From contig JAKCPI010005399.1 in NCBI GenBank assembly GCA_023213315.1, forward strand, positions 62,001-126,000: a stretch of DNA of 64,000 nucleotides, given 5' to 3'. This DNA is from Euborellia annulipes. Lineage: Eukaryota > Arthropoda > Insecta > Dermaptera > Anisolabididae. The position numbers and the translations under genes were made by a program. The notes beneath the pieces are model-generated. The model saw nothing but the letters and a program-made list of their open reading frames with translations. It ran no database searches and was not told where the DNA came from. Shown piece after piece: positions 43,200-55,664 of the stretch (its first letter is position 1; each line of letters begins with the position of its first letter).

Positions 43200-43977
43200 A
43201 AAATATTTTTATTAGCAAAAATTATCCGCAATATTTATGGTGATATTCAATTTAATTTTTTTTTTTTAATTCATAAATAATCGACTTCTCTTTCTCTCTT
43301 ATTTCATCTTCAAAAAGAGTATTAACCTAATTATTATTTTATTTATAAAACTCATATAGTAATCCATCATTTATATTTATCAAAAGAGAGGCACAAATGT
43401 ATTACCTTTAATTTTAATAAAAATAGATTGATTTTTTTTAAATTTTATTAATTGAGGATTTCAAAAAAAGTTTTTAAATTAAATATTCAGAAGAGATATA
43501 CTTTATCCTCAAACTAAACTATTAAAACCACTTGAAACAGAAGAATTCGCAGGTAGTCGATTTGATATTTTTTAATGAACAAAATTCCGATCATATTTTT
43601 GTGACTAAGAGCCGGGAACTGATAAATTAGAAACCTTATTAAGTGTTTAATTAGTGCATTCAATGTACTAAATATATACATTTTAATAAATAATAGAACC
43701 CACTATTGAATATTAAATTAGGATCTAGGCCTAGGTAATAATAGTTTGTAACAACATAATTGGGGGTAACCTGTTCATGTGATAATTACCATTTCGAAAT
43801 GAAGAGAGCTATATTTAAGCTAGAAATTTAAATGCTTTCGGTTGCGTTCATTTAAATTATCTATTACTGAGAGAAACTGTAAACATTTGTTTGATTAGAA
43901 GATATTTATTTTTAAAATATAATATGAAACACAACATTGAAGCTTCACATAAACTATGATTATATTTAAAAAAAAAA
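43200..43977. other. AT-rich stretch, nothing recognised
   Basis: No gene or repeat end seen. Confidence 0.4.
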
Positions 43978-44578
43978 AAGTAAAAATCTGGTGCACAGCA
44001 CACAACTTTCTCTTTCCTTCGAAAGTTGTGTACTGTGCTTGTCACACCAAATATTTTTGTCTCGTGATATATTTAGGTCTAAACTTGACCACTTGCGTTT
44101 TAAATGTTGACTGCTTGAAATAAACTGTTTGTTTTTTATTTACTTTTTTCAAAATTTTAATCCCCTATTTGGATATTTTATACCCAATAGAGAATCAAAA
44201 TTAACATGCAAATACCAATAGAGATTTAACATTGACTCTATGGAAGGAAGAACCGGAAAATGAATTTAAAAAATCTGAAACAAAAAATTTCCACGAAAAT
44301 TTTTACTGATATACTTTTTAAAGAGCACTTAAAATATAATTGATTTAAGAATTTTAATCAAAACCGTTAAAGATAATTTTTGAAAAAACTGAAAACGTAC
44401 TTCAGTAAAGTACTTTTAATTTTTGGCCGATTTTGTTCATAATCTTCGTGTGTTAAGAAGACAGACCTATTTACAGGACCCAGAGGACCTCAAAACTTGT
44501 ATTTCCTATAAAATCTCGACATCGAATTTTTGACATGATAAAATATCTATTACGTATATAGGTAAGAGAAAGTAAAAA
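43978..44578 (-). repeat. Family A copy, long subtype
   Basis: Terminal hairpin at 43985-44055 with a shortened outer stem, then the long-subtype middle and the first-end cgtatataggtaagagaaag at 44571. The block around (GT)n is deleted. Confidence 0.85.
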
Positions 44579-45826
44579 TCATTAATTTATTAACAATAAC
44601 CCCTTATGAATATTTAATAAATTTCATTAAGATTTGAATTCCCTAAAATTTTCTTAAGACTAAAATTAAAATTAATGTTAATAAAATTTAATAAATAATT
44701 GTAGGGTGTTATTGTTAGTGAAATATGTCAACAATATTTTAAAATAAAATTCTCAAAATTTTTTTTTAAGTTTTCTTTGTTTATTAAAGCTTTTGTGGTT
44801 TGAAATATTATTATTAGGAGAATTTTTAATTATAGACCACATTTTTGTATTAAATATTTATTAAAAATATATAAATACTGTATGCTCAGTATTTATATAT
44901 GTGGTCTATGATTAAAAATTCTCCTAATAATAAGTTTTCCTTTGTTTAAAATGACAAATTTCGTATTTGAATTATTTGCTCAATAGTGAAAAAAATTTAT
45001 TGAATTCAATGAGAATCAGGTAATTATTGACAATTCCGGTTGGTTTGTTAGTTACAAATAAAATCCTTACAGACATCGGTATTTACAAAGAAATTTGTAC
45101 TAAACGAATTACTTTATTTGCCTGCAATAATTGAACTTAAGAACAGATCTCAGATATACTAACACAAAATTTCATGTATTGTAATTTCAATTTCAAATTA
45201 TTTCATTTAAAATTGAGAGCTAAATAAGAGAGAAAAAAAAAAAATCTAGAGAATTTATTTCCCAACTCTGCATAAATTAGTATAAATAAAAGAGTGAAAA
45301 TTCCTTCCTGAATATATAATAATATAAATTATACATGTGCGCTACCATTATATAAAACCTGGCATTTGTGAGTCTTTTGTTTTTCTGTTTGTGCTGCTAA
45401 TAAGTGGAAATTTAGCGTTATCGGAACAGTATATTTTTTTCCCCAAAAAGCATGAAGGGGAAGAAGCATTTGCTAATAGTAGTATGTTCAATGAGATTTG
45501 ATCCTTGACATATGTGCAAAGATAAGTGTTGGAAATATCCATTAATTTATTTAAAAAGCACATTATCTGCCTTTCTAAAGAGAGGATTTGAAAAATATAT
45601 CATAAATTCCTACAACATGCAAAGCACATCTCTATGGGGAGTTGGTTATCTACTTAGGGGGTACCCTGGGAATTACTTTCTCACTTGTTATACACGTTTA
45701 TTACGTTTGTAATTTATTTGTTTATTATTTTATTAATTAACATCTGGTTCGACGAAGCACTGGGAAAGAAGTTAATTTTATTGTAACTATGACAAAATGA
45801 CTAGAAAGTTAATAGAAAACATCACA
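44579..45826. other. AT-rich stretch containing MITE F and a unique patch
   Basis: Apart from the MITE at 44817-44934, 45350-45700 is somewhat less AT-rich, with frames of 66 and 71 codons that show no domain. No gene call. Confidence 0.35.
44817..44934. mobile_element. MITE F, copy 2
   Basis: 118 bp with inverse ends ggagaatttttaattataga, ccaca and the inverse (tgtggtctatgattaaaaat, tctcc). Flanked by TA (44815-44816, 44935-44936), a Tc1/mariner-type target. Confidence 0.85.
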
Positions 45827-46850
45827 TTTTTACTTTCTCTTACTTATATAAATATATATATATATATATATGTTAAAAATGTACAAAGTATAATTCATGT
45901 CAAAAAATTCTATGTCGAGATTTTGATGGAAATACATGTTTTGAGGTGCACTGAAATTGTGTGTCTGTTAAAAAAAATCATTGTGTGGTTTTATGAAACC
46001 ACGATGCAAGTGAAACTTTTTTTCTGATCGTAGGCGTTTAACTGAAAATTTTCAGAAAATTATTCAATTAAGGGTATTAAAATCGCGTTTTCAATCTTAA
46101 CTTAATAATTGGAAAATGAGGATTGATAATGGGAAAATCAATAGACGCATGTTAAAAACTGAGAACAATATTTATTTAGTAATTGAAGATTTCAATCACT
46201 TTAAATTATTTTAAAAATTATATTTTATCAATTTAAAAATTGAATAATTAAATCTCAAAATTATTTTTTATAATTCGTCATATATATTAAATTTCATCTT
46301 TCATATTTTTGTCGTCACGGCATGTGACTTCATGGCTTGTAGCGTCACTTCCTTTGACGTCACGACTTATAACGAGACATGCTGATAGAAAAGCGAAAAA
46401 ATTTGAGAGGATAAAATAAAAGTTTCACTTTAATAAATATCTCAAGATCGAAAAGAAGGTGGTTGAAATTGTATATTTAAATTAGGTACTCCCCTGGGAC
46501 GTAACACAAAGCTTTTGAACAAAATCGGCCAAAAAGTACTAGCACTTTACTGATGTAATTTTTCAGTTTTTTTTTTTTATTTTTATTAAAATTCCTAGAT
46601 CAATTATTTTTTAGATGCTCTTTAAAATATATATTCACATTTTTCCTCAAAATTGTATGAAGCACACTTTACTCTTGTACTTCATAGGAAAGATAGGATA
46701 AATGATTGTCATGGTAATAAAATATAAATATTTTTCAGTTTATGAATTTTTTTATTTGGAATTCTTATCGTCGGAAACTAAATATGTCGACACAAAATAT
46801 CTGATGTGACAAACACAGCACACAACTTTCAATTGCCGAAGGTTGATTTT
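45827..46850 (+). repeat. Family A copy with MITE C insertion
   Basis: First-end hairpin with expanded (TA)n loop at 45850-45871. The copy is broken after gtgtgtctgtta (45969) and resumes at aaatatctcaagatcgaaaa (46434). It reaches the start of the terminal hairpin and is cut at 46850. Confidence 0.8.
45970..46436. mobile_element. MITE C, copy 1, CRE-like sites
   Basis: The inverse ends include aagtgaaactttttt (46009) and aaaagtttcactt (46423). The right third has a run of cgtcac/tgac motifs with one perfect TGACGTCA (46355-46362). Other copies are at 48937 and 57158. No coding frame. Confidence 0.7.
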
Positions 46851-48280
46851 CGAAAAAAAAACTTTTTTTTTTTAGATTAATCACATTAAATAAAAGATTC
46901 TTTGAAAAAATTCGGTCTAAATAAATAATTAAATAAGTAATCATTGTGTTAAAAAAAAATTAATTTTTTCTTTTAATTAATTTACTGGAACGTTTCAAAT
47001 GAAATGCTTGTTTCACCATGGGCAGAACTAACGCCATCTCTTGCCGCCTAGAGTAACTATCTTCTGAATCGGCTCGTAACGGTTTTTCGAGACTCGTTCC
47101 TTAAGAGAAACGATTCTTCAAATGATAATAATAAATATTTTCATAATTTTTTAATTAAAAAAAAAAAAAAAGCACACACAAAAGACGAGGAAGTGGTTTT
47201 TAGTCCAAATAATTATTAATCCCAATAGTGAATCCGCTTATGATGATTTATCACGAATTCGTCATCGTTCAGTTGGTAACTGAGTCGGGAAATATCCTTT
47301 TTTGGTTATTGATGGGCAGGTCGAAGAGGGAGCGGCTCTGGTTTTCAATATCGGGGGCAGATGAATAATACCATTCGATTTATCATTGCACATTAGCTGA
47401 AACCAAGGTAGGGTAGGGTGTGATCCCACGGGGAAAGTGGCTCAAAAACAGACACCGGTTGGGGGAGCATTTCGACAATTGTCCCAGGGACATATGCTTG
47501 GGGCAATTCCACTACATAACTAAAAAAAAGTTAATTTTTTTTCACTAATGGATACTAAATGTTAAAACGTTTTTTTATTTTTATGAAAATTTTTACACCT
47601 AAATAAAAAAATAAAATTTACTCATTTTTACGTTTTTTTTTTTTTTTTTATTAAGTAAAATATTAGGATTGGGAATTGATCTCTGAAATATTAACATATA
47701 CATGAAAATTCTAGTTGTTTAAAATGATTTTTCGCTTGGCGGCTGTCTGTCTGGGGAATTTTAATTCACGATAAAATCAAAAAGTACATAAAATAATATA
47801 CAATAGAATTTTTTTTTTTAATGATCAATGCAACGACTTATTGATTATAAAACTTTTTTTATTTTCATCTCCAATTAAATAAAAATGTGTACAGGGTTTA
47901 TGAATTAATGTTTAAAAACAATATTTATTACCTCAAACATCCTAAAAAATTATTAGTACTTTTGGACTAGTACTACTTTTTTCGGTTGTTTTGAAAATAA
48001 TAAATATTTATTATATGTTTTTAAAATATAAATAAATTAGAAAATCAAATTCCTTCTTTAAGTACAACGAGTTTCATTTTTTTATTCTAGATTTAATTAA
48101 TTGAGAGGCGAGTTTTTGCTTCCTCTTCGCGTATGTAAATGTTAAAGGATTAAAAAAATGTAAGCCAGATAAATTTTTTTCTTCTATATTTAATTTTTTA
48201 GTTGAAGGTGTGAAGGTCAAGTCAGTCCAAATGGTTTGAGAATGAAAATGCAATATATTATTAGTAAAATAATTATATTT
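46851..48280. other. Unique-looking interval with a GC-richer patch
   Basis: 46980-47510 is the least AT-rich unique stretch in this part (e.g. 47280-47500). It shows no long frame. The rest is A/T-rich with poly-T runs. Candidate host regulatory or exonic DNA; no gene called. Confidence 0.35.
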
Positions 48281-48377
48281 ATTCTCGAAACGTTCTTATA
48301 AAAACCTCGGACCTCTTGGGTTTCGGCCGCTGTGCTGGCCAAGAGGTCTGAGGTTTTTAAAAGAACGTTTCGAGAAT
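48281..48377. repeat. Palindrome, 39-bp arms
   Basis: The arms are 48281-48319 (attctcgaaacgttcttata, then aacctcggacctcttgg) and 48339-48377, with few mismatches. The loop contains tttcggcc. The gaaacgtt in the arm resembles the 3' half of a family B core. Confidence 0.75.
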
Positions 48378-48936
48378 AAATTACTTCAGAGAGTGGAATG
48401 AGTGAAACCATGCGAAATATAATTACGAATTATTAAATTTAAGAGGATTTATAATATAGCTAATAATTTATTTAAAGATGTTGAACTTTATTTTAGTATA
48501 TATATGAATTAAATAGAGAAAGTTAATAAATTTATTAATATTAAATTTTTGGTACACGCATCTATAGGTGTACGTGACTAAGCCGCATAACGAATAATTC
48601 AGAAAAGGATGATTATAACAAAATAAAATAAATAAAGACATTAATTTTTAATTAAAAATTTAATGCTAATCTGCTATCTTTGATATATGGAGGTTGAGGT
48701 CTCGTAAATGACCTCGCTTTTATTTTAGAAAGTAGTAAATAAAAAGACGACGTAAGAATGAATATTACAATAATATAGTGGAATAAGGAAAAAACTTCAA
48801 ATATAGAGGGTGTCCATAATTAAAGTTGAAATTCTGCGAATAGCAAAAGCTATGCCGCAGATTTGGATGAAAATTCGGTAATGGCAGAATAAGATGGGAA
48901 TTTTATCGAGAAAAAAAACAATGAGTTTAAAAAAAA
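48378..48936. other. AT-rich stretch, nothing recognised
   Basis: No feature seen. Confidence 0.4.
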
Positions 48937-49393
48937 AAAATAATAACATTGTATGATTTTATGAAAACACGATGCAAGTGAAACTTTTTTCGGATCGTAG
49001 GCGGTTAACTGAAAATTTTCAGAAAATCATTCAATTAGGGTATTAAAATCGCGTTTTTGATCTTAATTTAATAATTGGAAAATGGGAATGATAATGGGAA
49101 ATCAAAAGACGCATGTTAAAAACTGAGAAAAATATTTATTTAGTATTTGAATCACTTTAAATTATTTTAAAAAAATATATTTTATCAATTTAAAAATTGA
49201 ATAATTAAATCACACAATTATTTTTTATAATTCGTCATATATATTAAATTTCAACTCTCCTATTTTTGTCGTCACGGCTTGTGACGTCATAAGTTGTAAC
49301 GTCACGGCCTTTGACTTCACTGCTTGTAACGCGACATGCTGGTAAAGGAACGGAAAAATTTGAGAGGATCAAATAAAAGTTCCACTTAAAAAA
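48937..49393. mobile_element. MITE C, copy 2
   Basis: Close to 45970-46436 over its length: cattgtatgattttatgaaa, cacgatgcaagtgaaactt at the left and gagaggatcaaataaaagtt, ccactt at the right. One TGACGTCA at 49282-49289, with further cgtcac motifs. Confidence 0.75.
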
Positions 49394-49980
49394 ATAAAAA
49401 AATAAAAAATACTAGATGGCGTATCATAGGTTTATTGAGATCATATACAAAAGTTTACAAATCCAATATGAGGTCCACATTGTCTAACCTTTTGATGCAT
49501 CGGCTCAATAAAGAATTCAGAAAATCCTTTATTTCTTAATTTTAAAACCAGGTCGAAAAACCGCAACGTTGTAAAAATTGAATATTATAGTCTGTTTTAA
49601 TTAGATTCACTCACGTACTATATGCTATATAGTAAATGACGAATTTGTATTATTTCATTAAAATCATTGCGTTTAATCTTAGAATGTTATATAGAAAAGC
49701 AACAACTTAAATTAGTTGTTTTAATTAAGAGAGCTGCACAATCAACTTAGCCATAAAAGAAGCGTAAGAAAGAATAATTATCCTTCCATCAAAAGGGGTA
49801 GGATTATCTTTTAGGTTTTGTCTTTTAAAGACGGTTTTTTTTTTTTTTTTTTTTTTTTTTGCCACAAAGAAAAAGTAAATTCACTTAAAAAGAGTCTTTT
49901 GAGATTAGAATCATTTATAAATATTAATAAAATTAATAGATTTACGAAAAACCCAAAGGAAAATTCTCCGTTGAATAAAT
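49394..49980. other. AT-rich stretch, poly-T run
   Basis: T run of about 26 at 49835-49860. Nothing else recognised. Confidence 0.4.
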
Positions 49981-50158
49981 TTTTACTTTCTCCTACCTAT
50001 ATATGTAATATATAGTAATTACGATCATGTCAAAAATTTGAAGTCGAGATTTTGATGGAAATAACCGAGAGTCCAAAAAAGTGCGTTCCGCAAAATGATC
50101 TGTGTGTGACGATTTCAAAACATGAGCTACGAGATTGAAATTTTATTTAAGTTAGGTA

Positions 50159-50369
50159 CAGTGAGGAACAATATTAAGTCCCACCCATGCGTTTTCTACT
50201 TGTGATTGTTTCATTGTTTTAAAAAAAAATATTGTATATTTTTAAATCGAAACTTTCATGGTTCAAACCTAGAATATTTTCAATAAAGATTTTCATTTTC
50301 TTTTATAAAAATAATCAAATAATCACTAGTAGAATACGCATGGGTGGGACTTAATATTGTCCCTCACTG
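50159..50369. mobile_element. MITE M, copy 3
   Basis: Starts cagtgaggaacaatattaag and ends with the inverse, flanked by TA (50157-50158, 50370-50371). The empty site is the family A text gttaggtaccctc. Confidence 0.95.
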
Positions 50370-50513
50370 TACCCTCCTGGACAGTTAAAATAACAAAAAA
50401 AAAAATTTGTTTAATTTCTCAAAATTCGGTTTAACGATTTTGATTAAAATCCATAAATCAATTATTTTTTAGATGCTCTTTAAAAAGTATATTGGGGAAA
50501 GTTATTTGAAGTA

Positions 50514-50723
50514 CAGTGAGGAACAATTTTAAGTCCCACCCATGCGTTTACTACTTGTGATTATTTCATTGTTTTAAAAAGAAAATATACATTTTTTCAT
50601 GGAAATTTTCATGGTCCAAAGCCTAGGAAATTTAAAATAAAAATTTTCATTTTCTTTTAAAAAAACAATGAAATAATCACTAATAGAAAACGCATGGGTG
50701 GGACTTAATATTGTCCCACACTG
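50514..50723. mobile_element. MITE M, copy 4
   Basis: Same ends and TA flanks (50512-50513, 50724-50725). The empty site is the family A text tttgaagtacactttactg. It lies 144 bp from copy 3 and differs from it internally, so the two are separate insertions. Confidence 0.95.
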
Positions 50724-50994
50724 TACACTTTACTGCTGTAGTATTTCATATTTTTCAAATTCATTTTCCGGCTTTTCCTTCCAAAGAGAAAAAAAAATTT
50801 TCTAATTCTCAAGAAATTTTGATATTATTTAGGATTCTCTATTGTATGAAATATCCAAATATGAGTTTAAAATTTTGAAAAAAAAAAAAAACATAGTTTA
50901 TATCAATCAAATATTAATACAATTGAAATATACAAAGCCAATGGAAATTTTGTCAAGTGTCAAGTTTGGAACAAAGAACGCACCAGATTTTTTT

Positions 50995-51867
50995 ATTTGA
51001 ATCTGATATTAATTTTCGAGTTTCGAAGACCAGGTGGAAACTCAGATAATAATTTTTTTTTTTTTAACTGTCAGCTTAAAATCCCGCATCATTATTTTTG
51101 TTAATTTTCCATTCGTTTCTTATATTTAAATTATATATTCAGAGTCTAATCCCTAAAAGAAAGATTGAATCTCTTTCTGAATATCGAATATCGTTCTAAT
51201 AACAAAAGATGAGTTTTTGATTTTATTCTATTCACGTCACAAATCTCAAAAAAAAAAATTTCTTTTGACACAATTCAACATGTCATGTAATCGTTTACAT
51301 GTGTGACAAGAGAGAGTGAAAAAAACTATATACGGAAATTATGGAGATTTAGAAGGAAAAACAAGTGTCCGAATGTTAATAAATATAGAAACAAAGAAAA
51401 TGTTCTGCTTACATTAATAATAAAAAAAAAAAATCGAAATATTTATTTTTTAGCTCATAAATTATTTAGCAATACTTGTCCCTCCCTGTTGACTTTTTAA
51501 AATAAATAAAATCGAAAGAGAATGATAGATTTTTCTTGCCAGTTTTTTTTTTTTTTTTTTTTTTTTTTTAATCTAATATCGGCATTTCAGAGGGGGCCTA
51601 AGCGTTCCCATCTTTTTGATCTTAAATCACAACACAAACAAACAAGATAATTTAATACAATGACGTGGAGCTGTGCCCTCCAACTACGAGAGGGAAGATA
51701 ATAATTCAAAATCTTTTGTAAGTAGTAAATAATAACCCTTTTTTTTTCATTTTCTCTCTTATATTTTATATTATCTGGATTTTTATGTTGTTTTTAGTAA
51801 TTAATAAAATACTACAAAAAAAGAAAAAAAACCAGAGGACTAGATTTAAAGTTTAGTAAAATATTTA
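50995..51867. other. AT-rich stretch, poly-T run
   Basis: T run of about 28 at 51542-51570. No gene. Confidence 0.4.
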
Positions 51868-52620
51868 AAAACTGGACTGGCCGCACAGTACACAACTTCT
51901 CTGCTTGTCACACAAGATTTTTGTGTCGACTTCTGTATTAGAATGAAAAATGCAAAATTTATAACAGAAAAATATTTATATTTTGTTAACAGGGCAACTA
52001 TCTCCAAATTTTTCCTATGAAGTATAAGAGTAAAGGGTGCTTCAGACAATTTTGAGGGTGCATCTAAAAAATAATTAATCTTAAGGAAGTGGATTTGCAG
52101 CCAGGAGAATAAAAACTATTTTTAATTTCCTTTAGTCGACGTTTCGGATGCCAATCGCGTCCATCTTCGGGACCAAAGAGTGTTAAAAAGCAATTGGGAA
52201 AAATAACGCACAGAGAGCTCTTCTCTTACACAAAAGGATGCCTTTGTCAATATTGTTCAAATTTTTTATCCATGCCACAAATGTGTGCTTTTTAACAATC
52301 TTTGGTCCCGAAGAAGGACGCGATTGGCGTCCGAAACGTCGACCAAAAGAAATTAAAAATAGTTTTTATTCTCCTGGATGCAAATCCACTTCCTTAAGAT
52401 TAATAAATAACAGCCATCTAACACTTTTATTAAAAAATAATTGATTTATTAATTTTAATTAAAATCGTTAGAGCTGATTTTGAGAGAGAAAAAAAAATAC
52501 TCTTTAGCCAATTTTGTTAAAAAGCTTCGTGTCTTAAGACAGACAGACAGATCATTTTGCAGGACCCAGGGGTCCTCAAAACGTGTATTTCCACTAAAAT
52601 CTTGACATCCAAGACATCCA
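51868..52620 (-). repeat. Family A copy split by a B palindrome
   Basis: Minus strand. Damaged terminal hairpin at 51868-51925, conserved middle, interrupted within the catctaaaaaataattgattt block, resuming after 52432. Its first-end hairpin is missing. Confidence 0.8.
52079..52432 (+). mobile_element. Family B palindrome with tail and target duplication
   Basis: The arms are 52079-52180 and 52295-52402 (atcttaaggaagtggatttg and the inverse caaatccacttccttaagat). Plus core 52301-52347: tttggtc, CCGAAGA, A, GGACGC/GCGTCC hairpin, GAAACGTC, gaccaaa, with a 7-bp stem I. The minus core 52177-52131 is near identical. A one-sided tail (aataacagccatctaacact) follows. The direct repeat aaaaaataatt on both sides fits family A sequence. 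Confidence 0.85.
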
Positions 52621-53999
52621 TTTTAGGATAAATTCGTGGATATTTTACATAATCCAACTTTATTATAAAAATTGTAAATTTTTTAAAATTTAAAAATGTA
52701 AAGTAGAGTAGGGTGAATTTGAATTAATAAATATCTATAAGGGGATGTGTGAGCCGAGGAGGATCGAATTCTACATAAAACTACAAACAAAGGAAACTTT
52801 GTTTGTAGTGAAATATATTCACGAAACGAAAGATGGAAAAATAGGCTTGTAGAATGTTTTTTTAAACACTCACACTTTTTTCTGATTCACACTCACACTC
52901 ACGCAAACATTCAGTCTTTTCGGCAATCAGGCCATATAAGACTTTGAAGATATCCGTTATTAATTAATATACATATTGGGGGTTTAAGGATTTCAATTTA
53001 AGCCATTTGGTATCCAAATGAATTTTTTTTTAATTATAAATAAATAGACGAGGCGTGCAGAAGAAAGGCACTGGCAATAAAAAACAAATTCCACCTTCAA
53101 AAATCACTATAAAACTGATGAGAGATAAAAGTTTAAGAATATTTTCTATCATTTAATTTCTTATTAAATATTATAGAAAAACTAAATTCTCTGTTAGATA
53201 GTTTAGATAGATAGATAGTTTGTTTCTCTGTTAGGGTGGTAGAGGGTGAGGAGGGAGAGAAAGTAATCCATTTGCTTAAAAGTAAAAATTTTACAAAAAA
53301 AAATTTTATTTTTAAAGAAAAATACTATTTTGTTTATTAGAAGGGGTGATTTACACCCTTTCTCACCCTCCCCCTCTGGGGTACAAGATCATATCATCAT
53401 ATAATTAAAAATTAGATAATTTCATAAGTATATGTTGAGAGAAAAAAAAATTGAAAGAAAAATTTAATTCGTTATGAAAATATTAATTACCTTAATATTA
53501 AGATGACCAGACGGGGTGTGGTGAGGTTGGGGGATGAACGTCTTGTTTGCACAAATCACAACACAATATAAAATAAACTAAAACACACACACACGAGAGA
53601 GAGAGAGAGAGAGTGGAGCTGAACCGATTGACTCATGGCTCGACTCAAAACTAAAAGACAAGACCGCCTGACAGGTAGGCAACCAACTAGCAAACTTAGA
53701 TAGGATCGCATTGCTATTAAAATTATCAAATAAGTTCTCTATTAAAAAAAATTCTATTTACTTGCAAACTAACGGGGTTTTATTCCGTTTGGAATAAATT
53801 CGAAAATTGAAATAACTATTAAAAGACTCACTTCATAAACACACCATTAAAACTCACCGCAATTTAAATAAAATACTTCCAAGCGTTATTTTTTGTATTT
53901 ACTTATTTATTAGGGATAAATTTGAATTAAAATAATTTTTTAAGGACTTATTTTATTTACCCACCCCTATTATCAATAAATACATATTTTTTATTAAGG
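52621..53999. other. AT-rich interval with small hairpin and GA repeat
   Basis: Contains a perfect 13-bp-arm hairpin (52780-52792 with 52797-52809), (GATA)n at 53208-53218 and (GA)n at 53595-53612. No gene or repeat family end recognised. Confidence 0.4.
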
Positions 54000-54592
54000 T
54001 TTTTTACTTTCTCTTACCTCTCTATATGTTAATATATAGAGAGAAAGTATTGGATTCATGTCAAAAATTCGATGTCGAGATTTTGATGGATATACACGTT
54101 TTGAGGTCCCCTGAGTCCAAAAAAGTGGTTTTCGCAACATGGTCTGTCTGTGTATGTGTCTGACTGTGAACAAAATAACTCAAGAACGAAAAGAGCTAGG
54201 ATGTTGAAATATTATATTTAAGTTAGTCACCCCAATGGGACGTGACATGAAGCTTTTGAACAAAATCAGCTGAGAAATACTAGTACTTTACTAATGTAAT
54301 TTTTCAGTTTTTTTAGATTTTCTCAAAATTCGTTCCAACGATTTTGATTAAAAGTCAAAAATCAATTATTTTTGGGATGCTCTTTAAAATGTATATTCTC
54401 ATTTTCCCATTGAAAGTTGCCATGGTAACAAAATATAAATATGATTTTACATCTTGAAAATCGAATGCACCCTATTGACGGAAACTAAATACATGACACG
54501 AAAAATCTGATGTGACAAGCACAGAACACAATTTTCGATTACCGAAGGTGAGAGAAAGTTGTGTGCTGTGCGACAGTCACACCAGATTTTTT
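54000..54592 (+). repeat. Family A full-length copy, short subtype
   Basis: Complete from tttttactttctcttacctc to cagtcacaccagatttttt, with a small deletion near 54415 (the catagaaaagatagg block). Confidence 0.9.
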
Positions 54593-54869
54593 CGGCATCG
54601 GATGCCATTTAGACCCCGTCCCTATTTATTTAAATTGATTGGTATCCCATTATCAATAAATAAAATATTTGGAATTATTTTTTAAATAATAAAAATTATA
54701 GCGCACTCATGAAATGAATTTTTAAGAAAAATACACGTTTTAAAAGTCTCTAAAGAGAAATAATCTCCCATTGATTCAAATTTTAAATTTGTTTTCTTTA
54801 CACGGAAATTTTTGGTTAAAAATATTAAATTTAATTAAAAAAGGAATCTTAATTTAATTTTTTTATAAT
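54593..54869. other. AT-rich spacer between two inverse A copies
   Basis: No feature. Confidence 0.4.
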
Positions 54870-55540
54870 AAAAAATGTGGTGTGACTGGGGCACAGCACT
54901 CTTACTTTCGGTAATCGAAAGTTGTGTACTGTGCTTGTCACAACAGATTTTTTGTGTCGACATGTATTTAGTTTCCGACAGTACGGTACATTCGATTTTC
55001 AAGATGTAAAATTTATATGTGAAAATATTTATATAAATATATTACCATATATTGCCATGTTACCATGGCAACCATTCCCCTATTTTTTCTATGGAGTACA
55101 AGAGTAAAGTGGTCTTCAGAAGATTTCAATGACAAAATGAGAATATACATTTTATTGAGAAACTAAAAAATAATTGATTTTTGAATTTAAAAAAAAAATC
55201 GTTGGAGCGAATTTTGAGAAAATCGAAAAAAAAAAAACTGAAAAAGTGCATCAGTAAAGTACTAGTACTCTTTGGTCGATTTTGTTCAAAAGCTTCGTGT
55301 CATGTCCCATGGGGGTGCCTCACTTAAATATAAAATTTAAACTTCCTAGCTCTTTTTGTTCTTGAGATATTTTGTTCACAGACAGACCATGTTGCGAAAA
55401 CCACTTTTTGGATTCAGGGGGCCTCAAAACGTGTATATCCATCAAAATCTCGACATCGAATTTTTGAAATGAATCCAATACTTTCTCTCTATATATATAT
55501 TAACATTATATATATATATATAGCTAAGAGAAAGTAAAAA
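54870..55540 (-). repeat. Family A full-length copy, short subtype
   Basis: Minus strand, terminal hairpin at 54872-54952, first-end hairpin to 55540 with an expanded (TA)n loop (55488-55521). It faces the copy at 54000-54592 tail to tail. Confidence 0.9.
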
Positions 55541-55664
55541 GAAAACCTTATCAATGGATTTTTCTTTTCAAAAAAGCCTTTCATCTGTTTACAATTTGAG
55601 ACAAGTAAATATAAGATTTTAAATCATTTTTCTTGTCAAGTTTCGTAACAACAAAGAAATTAGG

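Larger units (their letters stand above)
49981..50994 (+). repeat. Family A copy, long subtype, with two M insertions
   Basis: First-end hairpin tttactttctcctacctata at 49982. Two MITE M copies interrupt it at conserved TA sites. Long-subtype middle, then a heavily reduced terminal end (acgcaccagatttttt). Confidence 0.85.

Noticed and set aside
48281..48377. Hammerhead-like core in the 39-bp-arm palindrome
   Set aside because: It has gaaacgtt and tttcggcc text but no CTGANGA motif correctly placed before a stem II, so it is not counted with the ribozyme-like cores.
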